This document shows, one piece after another, positions 6,047 through 12,719 of a DNA stretch of 12,906 bases. The stretch is from an uncultured Eubacteriales bacterium (GTDB lineage Bacteria; Bacillota; Clostridia; UBA1381; UMGS1253). Within the stretch, counting starts at the first letter, position 1. Every line of letters starts with the position of its first letter. A program made the translations under genes and the position numbers. Under the pieces are notes generated by a model that saw nothing but the letters and a program-made list of their open reading frames with translations, was not told where the DNA came from and ran no database searches. The stretch is from the NCBI GenBank assembly GCA_900550065.1, contig URQR01000038.1:1-12906 (forward strand), in the 5' to 3' direction.

Positions 6047-7609
6047 GTGAAAAAATTCAAAAAATCGGTTGTGGCGATGTTCCTGGCGTGTTTGTTGGTA
6101 CTGAATTTGACTGGCGGAGTGGTGCTGGCTGGTGGGGGATTTGGCGAGGGCGAATTTTATGAGATGCATGTAAATTTGAATGGCGAGACACTTGCAGTTG
6201 CAAATTACTATAGTAATTATGGACCTTATATTCAATATGCATCTGTTATGCGTGCGTTGGGGTATGAGGTTACTTATGACGGAGAAACAAATAGTGTTAT
6301 CGCAGATAATGGAAACATTAGGACTGTAGTTTTTTTGGAAGAAGACGAAAATGGATACACAAAAATATGGGTAACGAAAGATGGAGAACAGAAAGAGTAT
6401 TATAACTATAAATATGCCCTTGAAATTAATGGGACTGCCTATGTCGGTTATGGATATGGGGAATGGTCGATGAATTATGATTGGCACGATTTGTGGGAAG
6501 ACACCTACGGATTAATGGTTAGGTTTGGAGCTGAAAATATTGACTATTTTATTGATGTTGCGGCTCTGAAGGCCGATACCCGTGCGAAGCTGGCCCATTT
6601 GGCGAATATACCGTCCTATAGTGCGCTTGTACCGAATTATACGTCAAATGCATCTGGTACAGTGTCCTTTAACTTGAACAGCAGTCTGTTTGGAATCGAC
6701 ATCAAGGGCGAGAGCGGCCTTACGATGGCAACCGCGAAGAACGGGGATAAAATGACGCTCGATTTCAACATGGACAACGGCGGTATCTTGAATCTTTACA
6801 GCCTGTTTTGCGGGCCGTATACGCTCGGACTGGACTATTACAAGGATAAAATTGACCTCAGCCAGCCGATGAGTGCGCAGGCTATTTTTGACGGCAATGA
6901 TTTATACGGCAAAGGAGATTTTTTGGTAGAGAATATTGCGCTGAGCAATTTAGGCAGCGAATATAACTATTTGGATGAGGACTACCGCGAAATTGCGGCA
7001 GAAAAAATCGACGGTAAATGGGTCAAGGCATGGCTGAATGAGTGGCAGCGGAAGGCTGCGATTGAGCCGGTTTTGGAAGCGGTCAATTCAAATCAAATTG
7101 ATATTGACGAACTTGCAGAGTCTATCGTGAATTCTGCATTAAGTGACTATCGTTATTACTATTATGATGACGATGGAATATACAATAAAATTATTCAGAA
7201 AATCGACGCAATCGTCGGATTGGTTGGACCTGACGCAATCAAGTGCGTGGAAGCGAACGGGGAAAAGGTGATTACCTACCGCCTTGCGACAGAGGCGCTC
7301 AAAAGGTTTAAAGAGGCGTATACGGATACGGCGGGCAACACAATTTATGACGAAATGGAATTAAATTTAGAGTCAAAAACGACGATTTTCGCGGATAATA
7401 CAGCGAAGTCTACCATAACTGGAATGTTTAAAATAAACAATATCCCGAATGAATACAACATTCCGTTCGGCAGTATGGAAATTAAGCTCGATATGAACGA
7501 GGAAAGCGTTCCGCAGGCGAGCGAAATCAGCGCGCCGGCTGAATATGTGGAGTTTGAGCAGCTTTATAACGAGAGTCTGCCTTATAGGAGACAGTATCAA
7601 GGTCTTTGA
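6047..7609 (+). CDS. Secreted protein with a copper amine oxidase N-terminal-like domain
   Basis: A 520-residue exported protein of unknown function. A signal peptide covers about residues 1-28 (MKKFKK, a hydrophobic core, VVLA). Residues about 40-95 resemble the copper amine oxidase N-terminal 'stalk' domain common in clostridial surface proteins: YIQYASVMRALGYEVTYDGE (61-80) then TNSVIADN (81-88). No amine oxidase catalytic domain follows. From about residue 200 comes a beta-rich region (ASGTVSFNLNSSLFGIDIKG), then a helical part (IEPVLEAVNSNQIDIDELAE) and a Tyr/Asp-rich stretch, YRYYYYDDDGIY, near residue 367. No sortase signal, SLH repeats or membrane anchor is seen at the C-terminus. It starts with GTG, with AAAGGAGGA six bases upstream. 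Bases about 6170-6560 look more AT-rich than the rest of the gene. It is monocistronic with strong signals at both ends, and may share control with spoIIID. Confidence 0.8.
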   Translation: MKKFKKSVVAMFLACLLVLNLTGGVVLAGGGFGEGEFYEMHVNLNGETLAVANYYSNYGPYIQYASVMRALGYEVTYDGETNSVIADNGNIRTVVFLEEDENGYTKIWVTKDGEQKEYYNYKYALEINGTAYVGYGYGEWSMNYDWHDLWEDTYGLMVRFGAENIDYFIDVAALKADTRAKLAHLANIPSYSALVPNYTSNASGTVSFNLNSSLFGIDIKGESGLTMATAKNGDKMTLDFNMDNGGILNLYSLFCGPYTLGLDYYKDKIDLSQPMSAQAIFDGNDLYGKGDFLVENIALSNLGSEYNYLDEDYREIAAEKIDGKWVKAWLNEWQRKAAIEPVLEAVNSNQIDIDELAESIVNSALSDYRYYYYDDDGIYNKIIQKIDAIVGLVGPDAIKCVEANGEKVITYRLATEALKRFKEAYTDTAGNTIYDEMELNLESKTTIFADNTAKSTITGMFKINNIPNEYNIPFGSMEIKLDMNEESVPQASEISAPAEYVEFEQLYNESLPYRRQYQGL

Positions 7610-7621
7610 TCGAACGGCAAA

Positions 7622-7653
7622 AAAACCGTACCCACAAATGGGTACGGTTTTTT
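7622..7653. terminator. Strong bidirectional terminator between the secreted-protein gene and adhE
   Basis: CCGTACCCA (7626-7634), loop CAAA, then TGGGTACGG (7639-7647), flanked by an A-run before and a T-run after (7648-7653). These extend the stem and provide U-tracts on both strands. The flanking genes converge here. Confidence 0.93.
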
Positions 7654-7704
7654 ATTGGGGGATATATCAAATATAAGGAGTAAGCAATTTATATTTGCTG
7701 CAAA

Positions 7705-10179
7705 TTATTTATCGCCGTAGTAAGCAGCGAGGTACATTTCCTTAATCTCGCTCATCAGCGGATAGCGCGGGTTTGCGCCTGTGCACTGGTCGTCGAACGC
7801 CTGCTCAACCATTTCGTCGAGCGTTGCTAAGAATTTCTCTTCTTCTACGCCATATTCTTTGATTGTCTTTTTGATACCAACTGTCGCCTTGAGTTCCTCA
7901 ATCATCTTGATGAGGTTTTCAAACTTCTGCTCGTCGGTTTTGCCTTCACAACCTAAGAAGGAAGCGATTTCCGCGTACCGCTCCAGCGTGTGCGGATACT
8001 GATACTGTGGGAAGGTACCCATCTTTTTCGGCTTATCTACTGCATTAAAGCGCATCACGTGCGAAATCAGAAGTGCGTTTGCTACGCCGTGCGGCAGGTG
8101 GTGGAACGCACCAAGCTTATGCGCCATCGAGTGGCATACGCCTAAGAATGCATTTGCAAACGCCATACCAGCCATTGTGGACGCATCCGCCATTCTTTCT
8201 CTTGCAACCGGGTCGTTTGCACCGTTTTCGTACGCACTCGGCAGATACTTAAAGATATTTTTCAGCGCCTTGAGCGCAAGGCCGTCCGTGTAATCCGTCG
8301 CAAGCATGGACGCATACGCCTCGAGCGCGTGTGTCATCGCGTCAATACCCGACGCAGAGGTCAGTCCCTTAGGCATGTTCATCATCAAGTCCGCGTCGAT
8401 AATCGCCATTTTCGGGAGCAGTTCGTAGTCCGCGAGCGGATACTTGATACCCGTGTTTTCGTCCGTAATAACGGCGAACGGCGTTACCTCAGAACCTGTA
8501 CCAGCCGAGGTCGGAACCGCGATAAAGTACGCTTTTTCACCCATCTTCGGGAACGTGTAAACTCTCTTGCGGATATCCATAAAGCGCATCGCCATATCCA
8601 TGAAGTCCGCTTCCGGATGCTCATACATCATCCACATAATTTTACCGGCGTCCATAGCGCTGCCGCCGCCGACCGCGATAATGCAGTCCGGTTCAAACGC
8701 AGCCATCGCCTTTGCGCCTTCTTTTGCACAGCCAAGCGTCGGGTCCGGCGCAACGTCGTAAAACGTCGTGTGCGTGATACCCATCTCGTCGAGCTGGTCT
8801 GTGATTGTCTTTGTGTAGCCATTTTTATAAAGGAAGGAGTCTGTTACGATAAACGCCTTTTTCTTACCCATAACATCCTTTAACTCGCGGATTGCAACCG
8901 GCAGACAGCCCTTCTTAAAGTAAACCTTTTCCGGCGCTCTGAACCACAGCATATTCTCTCTCCTCTCCGCAACGGTCTTAATGTTAATCAAATGCTTTAC
9001 GCCAACGTTCTCCGAAACGGAGTTGCCGCCCCAAGAGCCGCAACCCAGTGTGAGCGAGGGCTTGAGCTGGAAGTTGTAGAGGTCGCCGATACCACCCTGC
9101 GAGGAAGGCGTATTAATGAGGATACGGCACGTTTTCATCGCGTTGTAGAACTTGTCGATTTTTTCTGTTTCGGTTACTGCGTTGACATACAAAGACGATG
9201 TGTGGCCGTAACCGCCGTCTGCAACAAGACGCTCCGCCTTTGCAACCGCGTCGTCAAAGCTCTTTGCCTTGTACATCGCCAGTACCGGGGAAAGCTTCTC
9301 GTGTGCGAATTCCTCCGAAAGCTCAACGCTCTCTACTTCACCAATCAAAATCTTTGTGTCTTCCGGTACGTCTACGCCCGCCAATTTTGCAATCGTGTGC
9401 GCTTTCTGACCAACGATTTTCGCGTTGAGCGCGCCGTTAACGAGAATCGTCTCGCGTACCTTTTGTGTTTCCGTCTTATTGAGGAAGTAGCAACCGCGCG
9501 CCGCAAATTCCTTCTTTGCTTGTGCGTATACTTTATCGAGCACGATTACCGACTGCTCGGACGCACAGATCATACCGTTATCAAATGTCTTAGAATGAAT
9601 AATCGAGTTTACTGCAAGTGTAACATCCGCTGTATCGTCGATGATTGCCGGGGTGTTACCCGCACCAACGCCGAGCGCCGGTTTACCGGACGAGTACGCC
9701 GCCTTTACCATACCCGGACCGCCGGTTGCGAGAATGATGTCTGCGTCTCGCATAACTTCATTTGTAATCTCGAGCGACGGAACGTCAATCCAGCCGATAA
9801 TGTGCTCCGGTGCGCCTGCTGCTACTGCTGCCTCTAAAACGACCTTCGCCGCCTCAATCGTACAGCCTTTTGCACGCGGGTGGGGAGAGATGATAATACC
9901 ATTCCTTGTCTTTAAAGAAATCAACGTCTTAAATATTGCGGTCGAGGTCGGGTTCGTCGTCGGGATAACCGCTGCGATTACACCAATCGGCTCCGCAACC
10001 TTTTTGATTCCGAACGCCGCGTCTTCTTCGAGTACGCCGCATGTTTTTGTATCTTTATATGCGTTGTAGATATACTCCGATGCATAGTGGTTTTTGATAA
10101 CCTTGTCTTCTACAATCCCCATGCCAGTTTCTTCAACCGCCATTTTCGCCAGAGGGATACGCGCCTTATTCGCCGCCAT
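7705..10179 (-). pseudogene. adhE: Bifunctional aldehyde-alcohol dehydrogenase AdhE, body (frame-broken N-terminus)
   Basis: AdhE turns acetyl-CoA to acetaldehyde and then ethanol, consuming two NADH, and forms cytoplasmic spirosome filaments. This 824-residue frame has both domains. The aldehyde dehydrogenase half carries the catalytic Cys205 in FDNGMICASEQ and the VIPTTNPTST region. The iron alcohol dehydrogenase half carries GGGSAMDAGK (504-513), PTSAGTGSEVTPF and the iron ligands Asp613, His617, His683 and His697, at the same mutual spacing as E. coli Asp653, His657, His723 and His737. The ATG at 10179 is an internal Met (about residue 50 of a full protein) without a ribosome binding site. 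The real start and first ~50 codons lie in another frame upstream (10166-10432), separated by a diverged repeat and a +1 shift. With a normal N-terminus the protein would be about 873 residues. All core residues are intact, so the break is recent or an assembly artefact. Confidence 0.93.
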
Positions 10180-10306
10180 AGCCGCCGCGAAAAAGATTTT
10201 TGATAATCTTATCTTCTACAAGACCACGTCCTGTCTCTTCTACTGCCATCTTAGCAAGCGGGATACGCATCTTATTTGCTGCCATCGCTGCTTCGAAAAA
10301 GATTTT
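10091..10306. repeat. Diverged direct repeat (period 106 bp) at the adhE 5' end
   Basis: Bases 10091-10200 and 10197-10306 are two versions of the same adhE segment, encoding FF(A/E)AAMAANK(A/M)RIPLAK to EDK(V/I)IKN. I count about 24 differences in 110 aligned bases (near 78% identity), many at third codon positions. Both copies begin with TTTTTGATAA and end with GAAAAAGATTTT, and they meet at a shared TTTT. The period is not a multiple of three, so the reading frame changes at the junction. The divergence argues against a fresh tandem duplication of one gene. Confidence 0.85.
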
Positions 10307-10432
10307 GTCTACCTGTTCTTGTGTATACGTTGCAAAAATCTGCTGTGCCTCGCGGATTTGCGCGAGCTTTGTTGTAAGCGCGTCAATATTGTCCACGAGT
10401 TCATACGTTTTTACCGGATTCTTTGTGCTCAT
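10166..10432 (-). pseudogene. adhE: AdhE N-terminal fragment with the native start
   Basis: An 88-codon frame beginning at the true adhE start: ATG at 10432 with AGGGGG seven bases upstream. It reads MSTKNPVKTYELVDNIDALT, then QIFATYTQEQVDKIFFEAAM, then RIPLAKMAVEETGRGLVEDK and IIKN, all typical of the AdhE N-terminus. After KN (near 10197) the protein should continue HYASEYIY. Instead it runs out of frame into the second copy as LFRGGYGGE and stops. The continuation belongs to a version of adhE that is not present here. Residue choices differ from the second copy (M/A, R/M, L/I, I/V), showing two distinct adhE sources. Transcription should start at the consensus promoter at 10562-10590, so this fragment is what would be translated from the native signals. 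Confidence 0.85.
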
Positions 10433-10484
10433 GATAATACCCCCTAATTATATGTTACAGTGTATAGAGTTTCTAAGTTCATTG

Positions 10485-10503
10485 CGCGGGAGTCTGTCCC
10501 GCG
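10485..10503 (-). other. GC-rich hairpin in the adhE leader
   Basis: CGCGGGA (10485-10491) pairs with TCCCGCG (10497-10503) around a 5-base loop: seven perfect pairs. It lies in the roughly 120-base untranslated leader of adhE. No T-run follows on the minus strand, so it is not a terminator. A weaker ACGG/CCGT pair is at 10519-10532. A role in mRNA stability or processing is possible but not shown. Confidence 0.45.
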
Positions 10504-10538
10504 TACATCATACCATAAACGGTCGTAGCCGTAAATGA

Positions 10539-10556
10539 TTGATAATCTTTTAACAA
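10539..10556. promoter_or_regulatory. Rex-like operator 1 (redox control of adhE)
   Basis: TTGATAATCTTTTAACAA matches the Rex consensus TTGTTAA-N4-TTAACAA at 13 of 14 defined positions. It covers the predicted adhE transcription start (near 10555), where bound Rex would block transcription. Rex senses the NADH/NAD+ ratio and represses fermentation genes, including adhE, in Firmicutes (established knowledge). rex itself is not in the window. Confidence 0.7.
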
Positions 10557-10561
10557 TACCT

Positions 10562-10590
10562 ATTATATGATATTGTTAAAAAAATGTCAA
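10562..10590 (-). promoter_or_regulatory. adhE promoter, with Rex-like operator 2 over the -35
   Basis: On the minus strand: TTGACA (10590-10585), a 17-base spacer, TATAAT (10567-10562), a perfect sigma-A consensus. The plus-strand sequence 10573-10590 reads TTGTTAA-AAAA-ATGTCAA: one perfect Rex half-site and, at the correct spacing, a degenerate half whose bases form the -35 box. With operator 1 downstream, the promoter is bracketed by two Rex-like sites. Arms TTTTAACAATA (10548-10558) and TATTGTTAAAA (10571-10581) form an 11-bp inverted repeat around the -10. Confidence 0.85.
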
Positions 10591-10709
10591 GCATAATTTT
10601 CAACAAATTATTTTATTTTTCAATTTATTCTATATATAAATTGTATATAGGTATACAAAACCGCGCCGTAATAAGGAAAATAGGGAAATTCGAGGCATAA
10701 AATACAGGA

Positions 10710-10743
10710 TAGACAACCGCTATAGTCTGTGCTATACTATAGC
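10710..10743 (+). promoter_or_regulatory. Promoter of the four-helix protein gene with overlapping palindrome
   Basis: TAGACA (10710-10715), a 17-base spacer, TATACT (10733-10738), with TG-N before the -10 (10730-10732). The -10 lies inside a perfect palindrome, GCTATA-C-TATAGC (10731-10743). A further GCTATAG lies 12 bases upstream (10719-10725). This suggests an operator covering the -10. The remaining AT-rich part of the 356-base gap (about 10591-10709) shows nothing else I can name. Confidence 0.6.
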
Positions 10744-10788
10744 AAAAGGTTAGGCTTTGATTATGGCAAATAGGGAGGCGCAATCAGT

Positions 10789-11376
10789 TTGGTCAAACAC
10801 TATTTAAAAGTATGTCTTAAAATGACGTCTGCGCATGTGGTGGTACAGCTTTTCTCACTTGCGCTCGGCCCGCTCGTGTTCTATATTATATTAGGAAGCC
10901 GAACCGGCTGGTATATTATGAGCGCGGCGCTCAGCGTGGCTTATGCAATCTGGGTTTATTCGACTGCGTATAAAGTCGCAGGGAAGGATATCAAGAGCTA
11001 TTCGCAGCATAAGGCATATATTGCAAAGGGGCTTGTGATAGCCATACCGACGCTGCTGCTTACGTTGATTTTGACGCTTTTATACGATTTTAGCTTTTAC
11101 CACCAGTTTGCGGACTATGATATGCAGATGCGGTTTGAGTTTATCGTACGCAATGTCTTTATGGGATGGAACTTCTCGTTTGAGGGCTTCCGCAGTGCGG
11201 CTGACGGCACGGTTCGTATGCTCTATTGGGTTCTGTGCTATGCGATGATGCCTGTTTTTTCGTTTTTGGGCTATTGGGCAGGGATGAACCGATATGAATT
11301 CGGGTATAATTTCTTTTCAAAGCTTGTCTACAAAACGCCTGCAAAAACGGATAAAGAGAATAAAAGTTTAAAATAA
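10789..11376 (+). CDS. Four-helix membrane protein of unknown function
   Basis: A 195-residue integral membrane protein I do not recognise. Hydrophobic segments are at about residues 15-36 (HVVVQLFSLALGPLVFYIIL), 41-62 (WYIMSAALSVAYAIWVYSTA), 78-100 (IAKGLVIAIPTLLLTLILTL) and 144-166 (MLYWVLCYAMMPVFSFLGYW). A soluble loop between the third and fourth (FADYDMQMRFEFIVRNVFMG) is rich in aromatic residues. The C-terminus is Lys-rich and probably cytoplasmic (KTPAKTDKENKSLK). No catalytic or transport motif is visible. The start is taken as TTG at 10789, with AGGGAGG 10 bases upstream; the next in-frame ATG (10822) would cut into the first helix region and lacks a good site. It has its own promoter. 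YbjQ follows after 57 bases with its own ribosome binding site, possibly in the same transcript. Confidence 0.75.
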   Translation: MVKHYLKVCLKMTSAHVVVQLFSLALGPLVFYIILGSRTGWYIMSAALSVAYAIWVYSTAYKVAGKDIKSYSQHKAYIAKGLVIAIPTLLLTLILTLLYDFSFYHQFADYDMQMRFEFIVRNVFMGWNFSFEGFRSAADGTVRMLYWVLCYAMMPVFSFLGYWAGMNRYEFGYNFFSKLVYKTPAKTDKENKSLK

Positions 11377-11377
11377 G

Positions 11378-11398
11378 CCGCGGATTTTTTGCGGTTTT
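11378..11398 (+). terminator. Weak possible terminator after the four-helix protein gene
   Basis: CCGC (11378-11381) and GCGG (11391-11394) pair around a 9-base loop, followed by four T. The stem is short, so read-through into the YbjQ gene is likely. Confidence 0.3.
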
Positions 11399-11433
11399 AA
11401 CAATAAATTAAAGATAAAAAAGGAGTGGAGAAC

Positions 11434-11745
11434 ATGATTTTAGTGAATACGGATTATATTACAGGGAAGAACTTTGAGATGCTCGGCCTTGTCAAGGGCA
11501 GCACAATTCAGTCGAAAAACATCGGTAAGGATATTACACAGAGCTTTAAGACGCTGGTCGGCGGCGAGCTGAAGGCATATACACAGATGATGGACGAGGC
11601 ACGCGCGCTTGCGACGCGGCGTATGGAGGAAGAAGCGGAGGCGCTCGGCGCGGACGCGATTGTAAACATTCGCTTTGCGTCTTCTGCGGTAATGCAGGGC
11701 GCGGCAGAAATTGTCGCTTACGGTACGGCGGTGAAATTTGTATAA
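11434..11745 (+). CDS. YbjQ/UPF0145 family protein
   Basis: A 103-residue cytoplasmic protein of the YbjQ family (UPF0145, formerly described as putative heavy-metal-binding). Members form compact, possibly pentameric, shell-like oligomers; the physiological role is unclear. Family marks are VNTDYITGKNFEMLGLVKGS (residues 4-23), ITQSFKTLVGGELKAYTQMM (about 33-52), the acidic helix RRMEEEAEALGADAIVNIRF and the final IVAYGTAVKF. Length is normal. ATG at 11434 is preferred: AGGAG lies eight bases upstream and the protein then begins MILVNTDYI as in relatives. A GTG nine bases earlier overlaps the ribosome binding site. The Tam-like gene follows after 18 bases, so the two are probably co-transcribed. 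Confidence 0.9.
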   Translation: MILVNTDYITGKNFEMLGLVKGSTIQSKNIGKDITQSFKTLVGGELKAYTQMMDEARALATRRMEEEAEALGADAIVNIRFASSAVMQGAAEIVAYGTAVKFV

Positions 11746-11763
11746 AAATGGAGTGTGAAAAGC

Positions 11764-12522
11764 GTGTCGGAGTGGGATGCAGAACAATATCTAAAGTTTC
11801 AAAAGCAACGGACACAGCCGGCGATTGATTTGGCAAATAGGGTGAAGCAGTATTGTCCGAAACGAATCGTCGATATTGGGTGCGGTCCGGGCAACAGCAC
11901 CGCTGTTTTACACGAGACATTTCCGACGGCTATGCTGGTTGGAATTGACAATTCGCATAGTATGCTTGAAAAAGCGAAGCGAAATTATCCGAATTTATGT
12001 TTTGCGCACTGTGACGTAAAAGACATCGACAGCGGATATGACCTTTTGTTTTCAAACGCATGTCTGCAGTGGGTTCCCGAGCATGGGGGTCTTTTACCGG
12101 ACTTATTGGGGATGCTGAATACGGGCGGTGTGGTGGCAGCACAGCTGCCGATAAATGGTGCGGAGCCACTGTATAGAATTATTGCTGAGGTTACAGCCCA
12201 GCTGATGTGGGGGCTGCAAAACGGCGAGAAGGAAGTGAATGAAGCGCTTTCTTCCGACGAATATTTTGACATTCTATCGGTCTGTTCATGCAATTTTTCA
12301 CTTTGGGAAACGGTGTATTATCATAATATGCCGACGCATCAAGCGTTGTTAGAATGGGTTAGGGGCACAAGACTGCGTCCGTATCTTGCTAAGATGGATA
12401 AGGCCAGTGCAGCAGCGTTTGAAAAAGTGATTTTGGATCGGGTTATGCAGATATATCCCATTAGACGAAATGGTGAGATTGTATTACGATTTAGAAGATT
12501 GTTTTTTATTGCAGAAAAATAA
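11764..12522 (+). CDS. tam: Trans-aconitate 2-methyltransferase-like SAM methyltransferase
   Basis: A 252-residue class I SAM-dependent methyltransferase similar over its whole length to E. coli Tam, which methylates trans-aconitate, a by-product that inhibits aconitase. Matching features: start SEWDAEQYLKF (Tam: SDWNPSLYLHF), SAM motif I VDIGCGPGNST (residues 36-46), GIDNSHSMLEKA, LLFSNACLQWVPEH, YFDILS, YYHNMPTHQALLEWVRGTRL then RPYLAKM, and the terminal EIVLRFRRLFFIA. Length equals E. coli Tam (252). GTG at 11764 was chosen because it gives the Tam-like N-terminus and has GGAG ten bases upstream; the GTG at 11755 sits on the ribosome binding site. The exact acceptor is inferred from similarity; related methyltransferases could use other carboxylates. 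It is probably co-transcribed with YbjQ. No aconitase is visible in the window. Confidence 0.87.
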   Translation: MSEWDAEQYLKFQKQRTQPAIDLANRVKQYCPKRIVDIGCGPGNSTAVLHETFPTAMLVGIDNSHSMLEKAKRNYPNLCFAHCDVKDIDSGYDLLFSNACLQWVPEHGGLLPDLLGMLNTGGVVAAQLPINGAEPLYRIIAEVTAQLMWGLQNGEKEVNEALSSDEYFDILSVCSCNFSLWETVYYHNMPTHQALLEWVRGTRLRPYLAKMDKASAAAFEKVILDRVMQIYPIRRNGEIVLRFRRLFFIAEK

Positions 12523-12526
12523 AGAG

Positions 12527-12568
12527 ATGTTTTTTCAATACCGCCGATTGGCGGTATTAAAAAAACAT
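12527..12568. repeat. 42-base near-perfect hairpin after the tam-like gene
   Basis: The arms 12527-12545 and 12550-12568 pair over 19 positions with one C-A mismatch, around a GATT loop. The core is AATACCGCC/GGCGGTATT; the outer part is a T-run on the 5' arm and an A-run on the 3' arm, on both strands. It begins four bases after the stop codon. The U-tract is on the wrong side for a standard terminator, though the stable RNA hairpin could protect the 3' end or stall polymerase. Confidence 0.6.
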
Positions 12569-12586
12569 GTAGGTGCTAATTGCCAA

Positions 12587-12633
12587 TTCGACAGCAGTTA
12601 TTTACAAATTATACCAGCTCTTGCGAGTATAAT
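12587..12633 (+). promoter_or_regulatory. Spo0A-type promoter of spoIIE
   Basis: TTCGACA (12587-12593) is a perfect 0A box (TGTCGAA) on the minus strand. Just downstream are TTTACA (12601-12606) and a perfect TATAAT (12628-12633) with a 21-base spacer. The B. subtilis spoIIE and spoIIG promoters are known for 21-22-base spacing and need phosphorylated Spo0A bound near the -35. Transcription would start near 12640. Confidence 0.75.
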
Positions 12634-12650
12634 AAGACTAAACAATATTA

Positions 12651-12702
12651 AAAGTGTATGCGGTGCTTGTGCCGTTTAGAACACTTTTTTATCAAAGCAC
12701 CG
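12651..12702 (+). terminator. Terminator-like hairpin and alternative pairing in the spoIIE leader
   Basis: AAAGTGT (12651-12657) pairs with ACACTTT (12681-12687), with CGG/CCG inside (12661-12663 with 12672-12674), followed by T to 12690. In competition, CGGTGCTT (12661-12668) is fully complementary to AAGCACCG (12695-12702), just before the spoIIE ribosome binding site. It may simply end tam transcripts, but the predicted spoIIE start (12640) puts it in the spoIIE leader, so it may be an attenuator. Confidence 0.45.
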
Positions 12703-12719
12703 AAAAGGGAGAGATTGGC

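Noticed and set aside
8329..9837. Long open frames on the plus strand inside adhE (184 and 281 codons)
   Set aside because: They lie antisense to a strongly conserved AdhE coding frame, have no ribosome binding sites and give Arg/Cys-rich low-plausibility proteins; they are a by-product of GC-rich codon use.
10166..10210. Programmed +1 frameshift at the A/T-rich AAAAATCTTTTTCGC site in adhE
   Set aside because: The surrounding sequence is a duplicated adhE segment, so a shift would produce a protein with a 35-residue repeat. A chimeric junction explains the data better.
10548..10581. 11-bp inverted repeat around the adhE -10 as a transposon end or terminator
   Set aside because: It is fully explained by the two outward-facing Rex half-sites flanking the promoter; there is no U-tract arrangement and no transposase.
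12470..12679. 69-codon open frame spanning the tam end and the spoIIE promoter
   Set aside because: It starts inside tam in another frame, lacks a ribosome binding site, and crosses the hairpin and the promoter elements.
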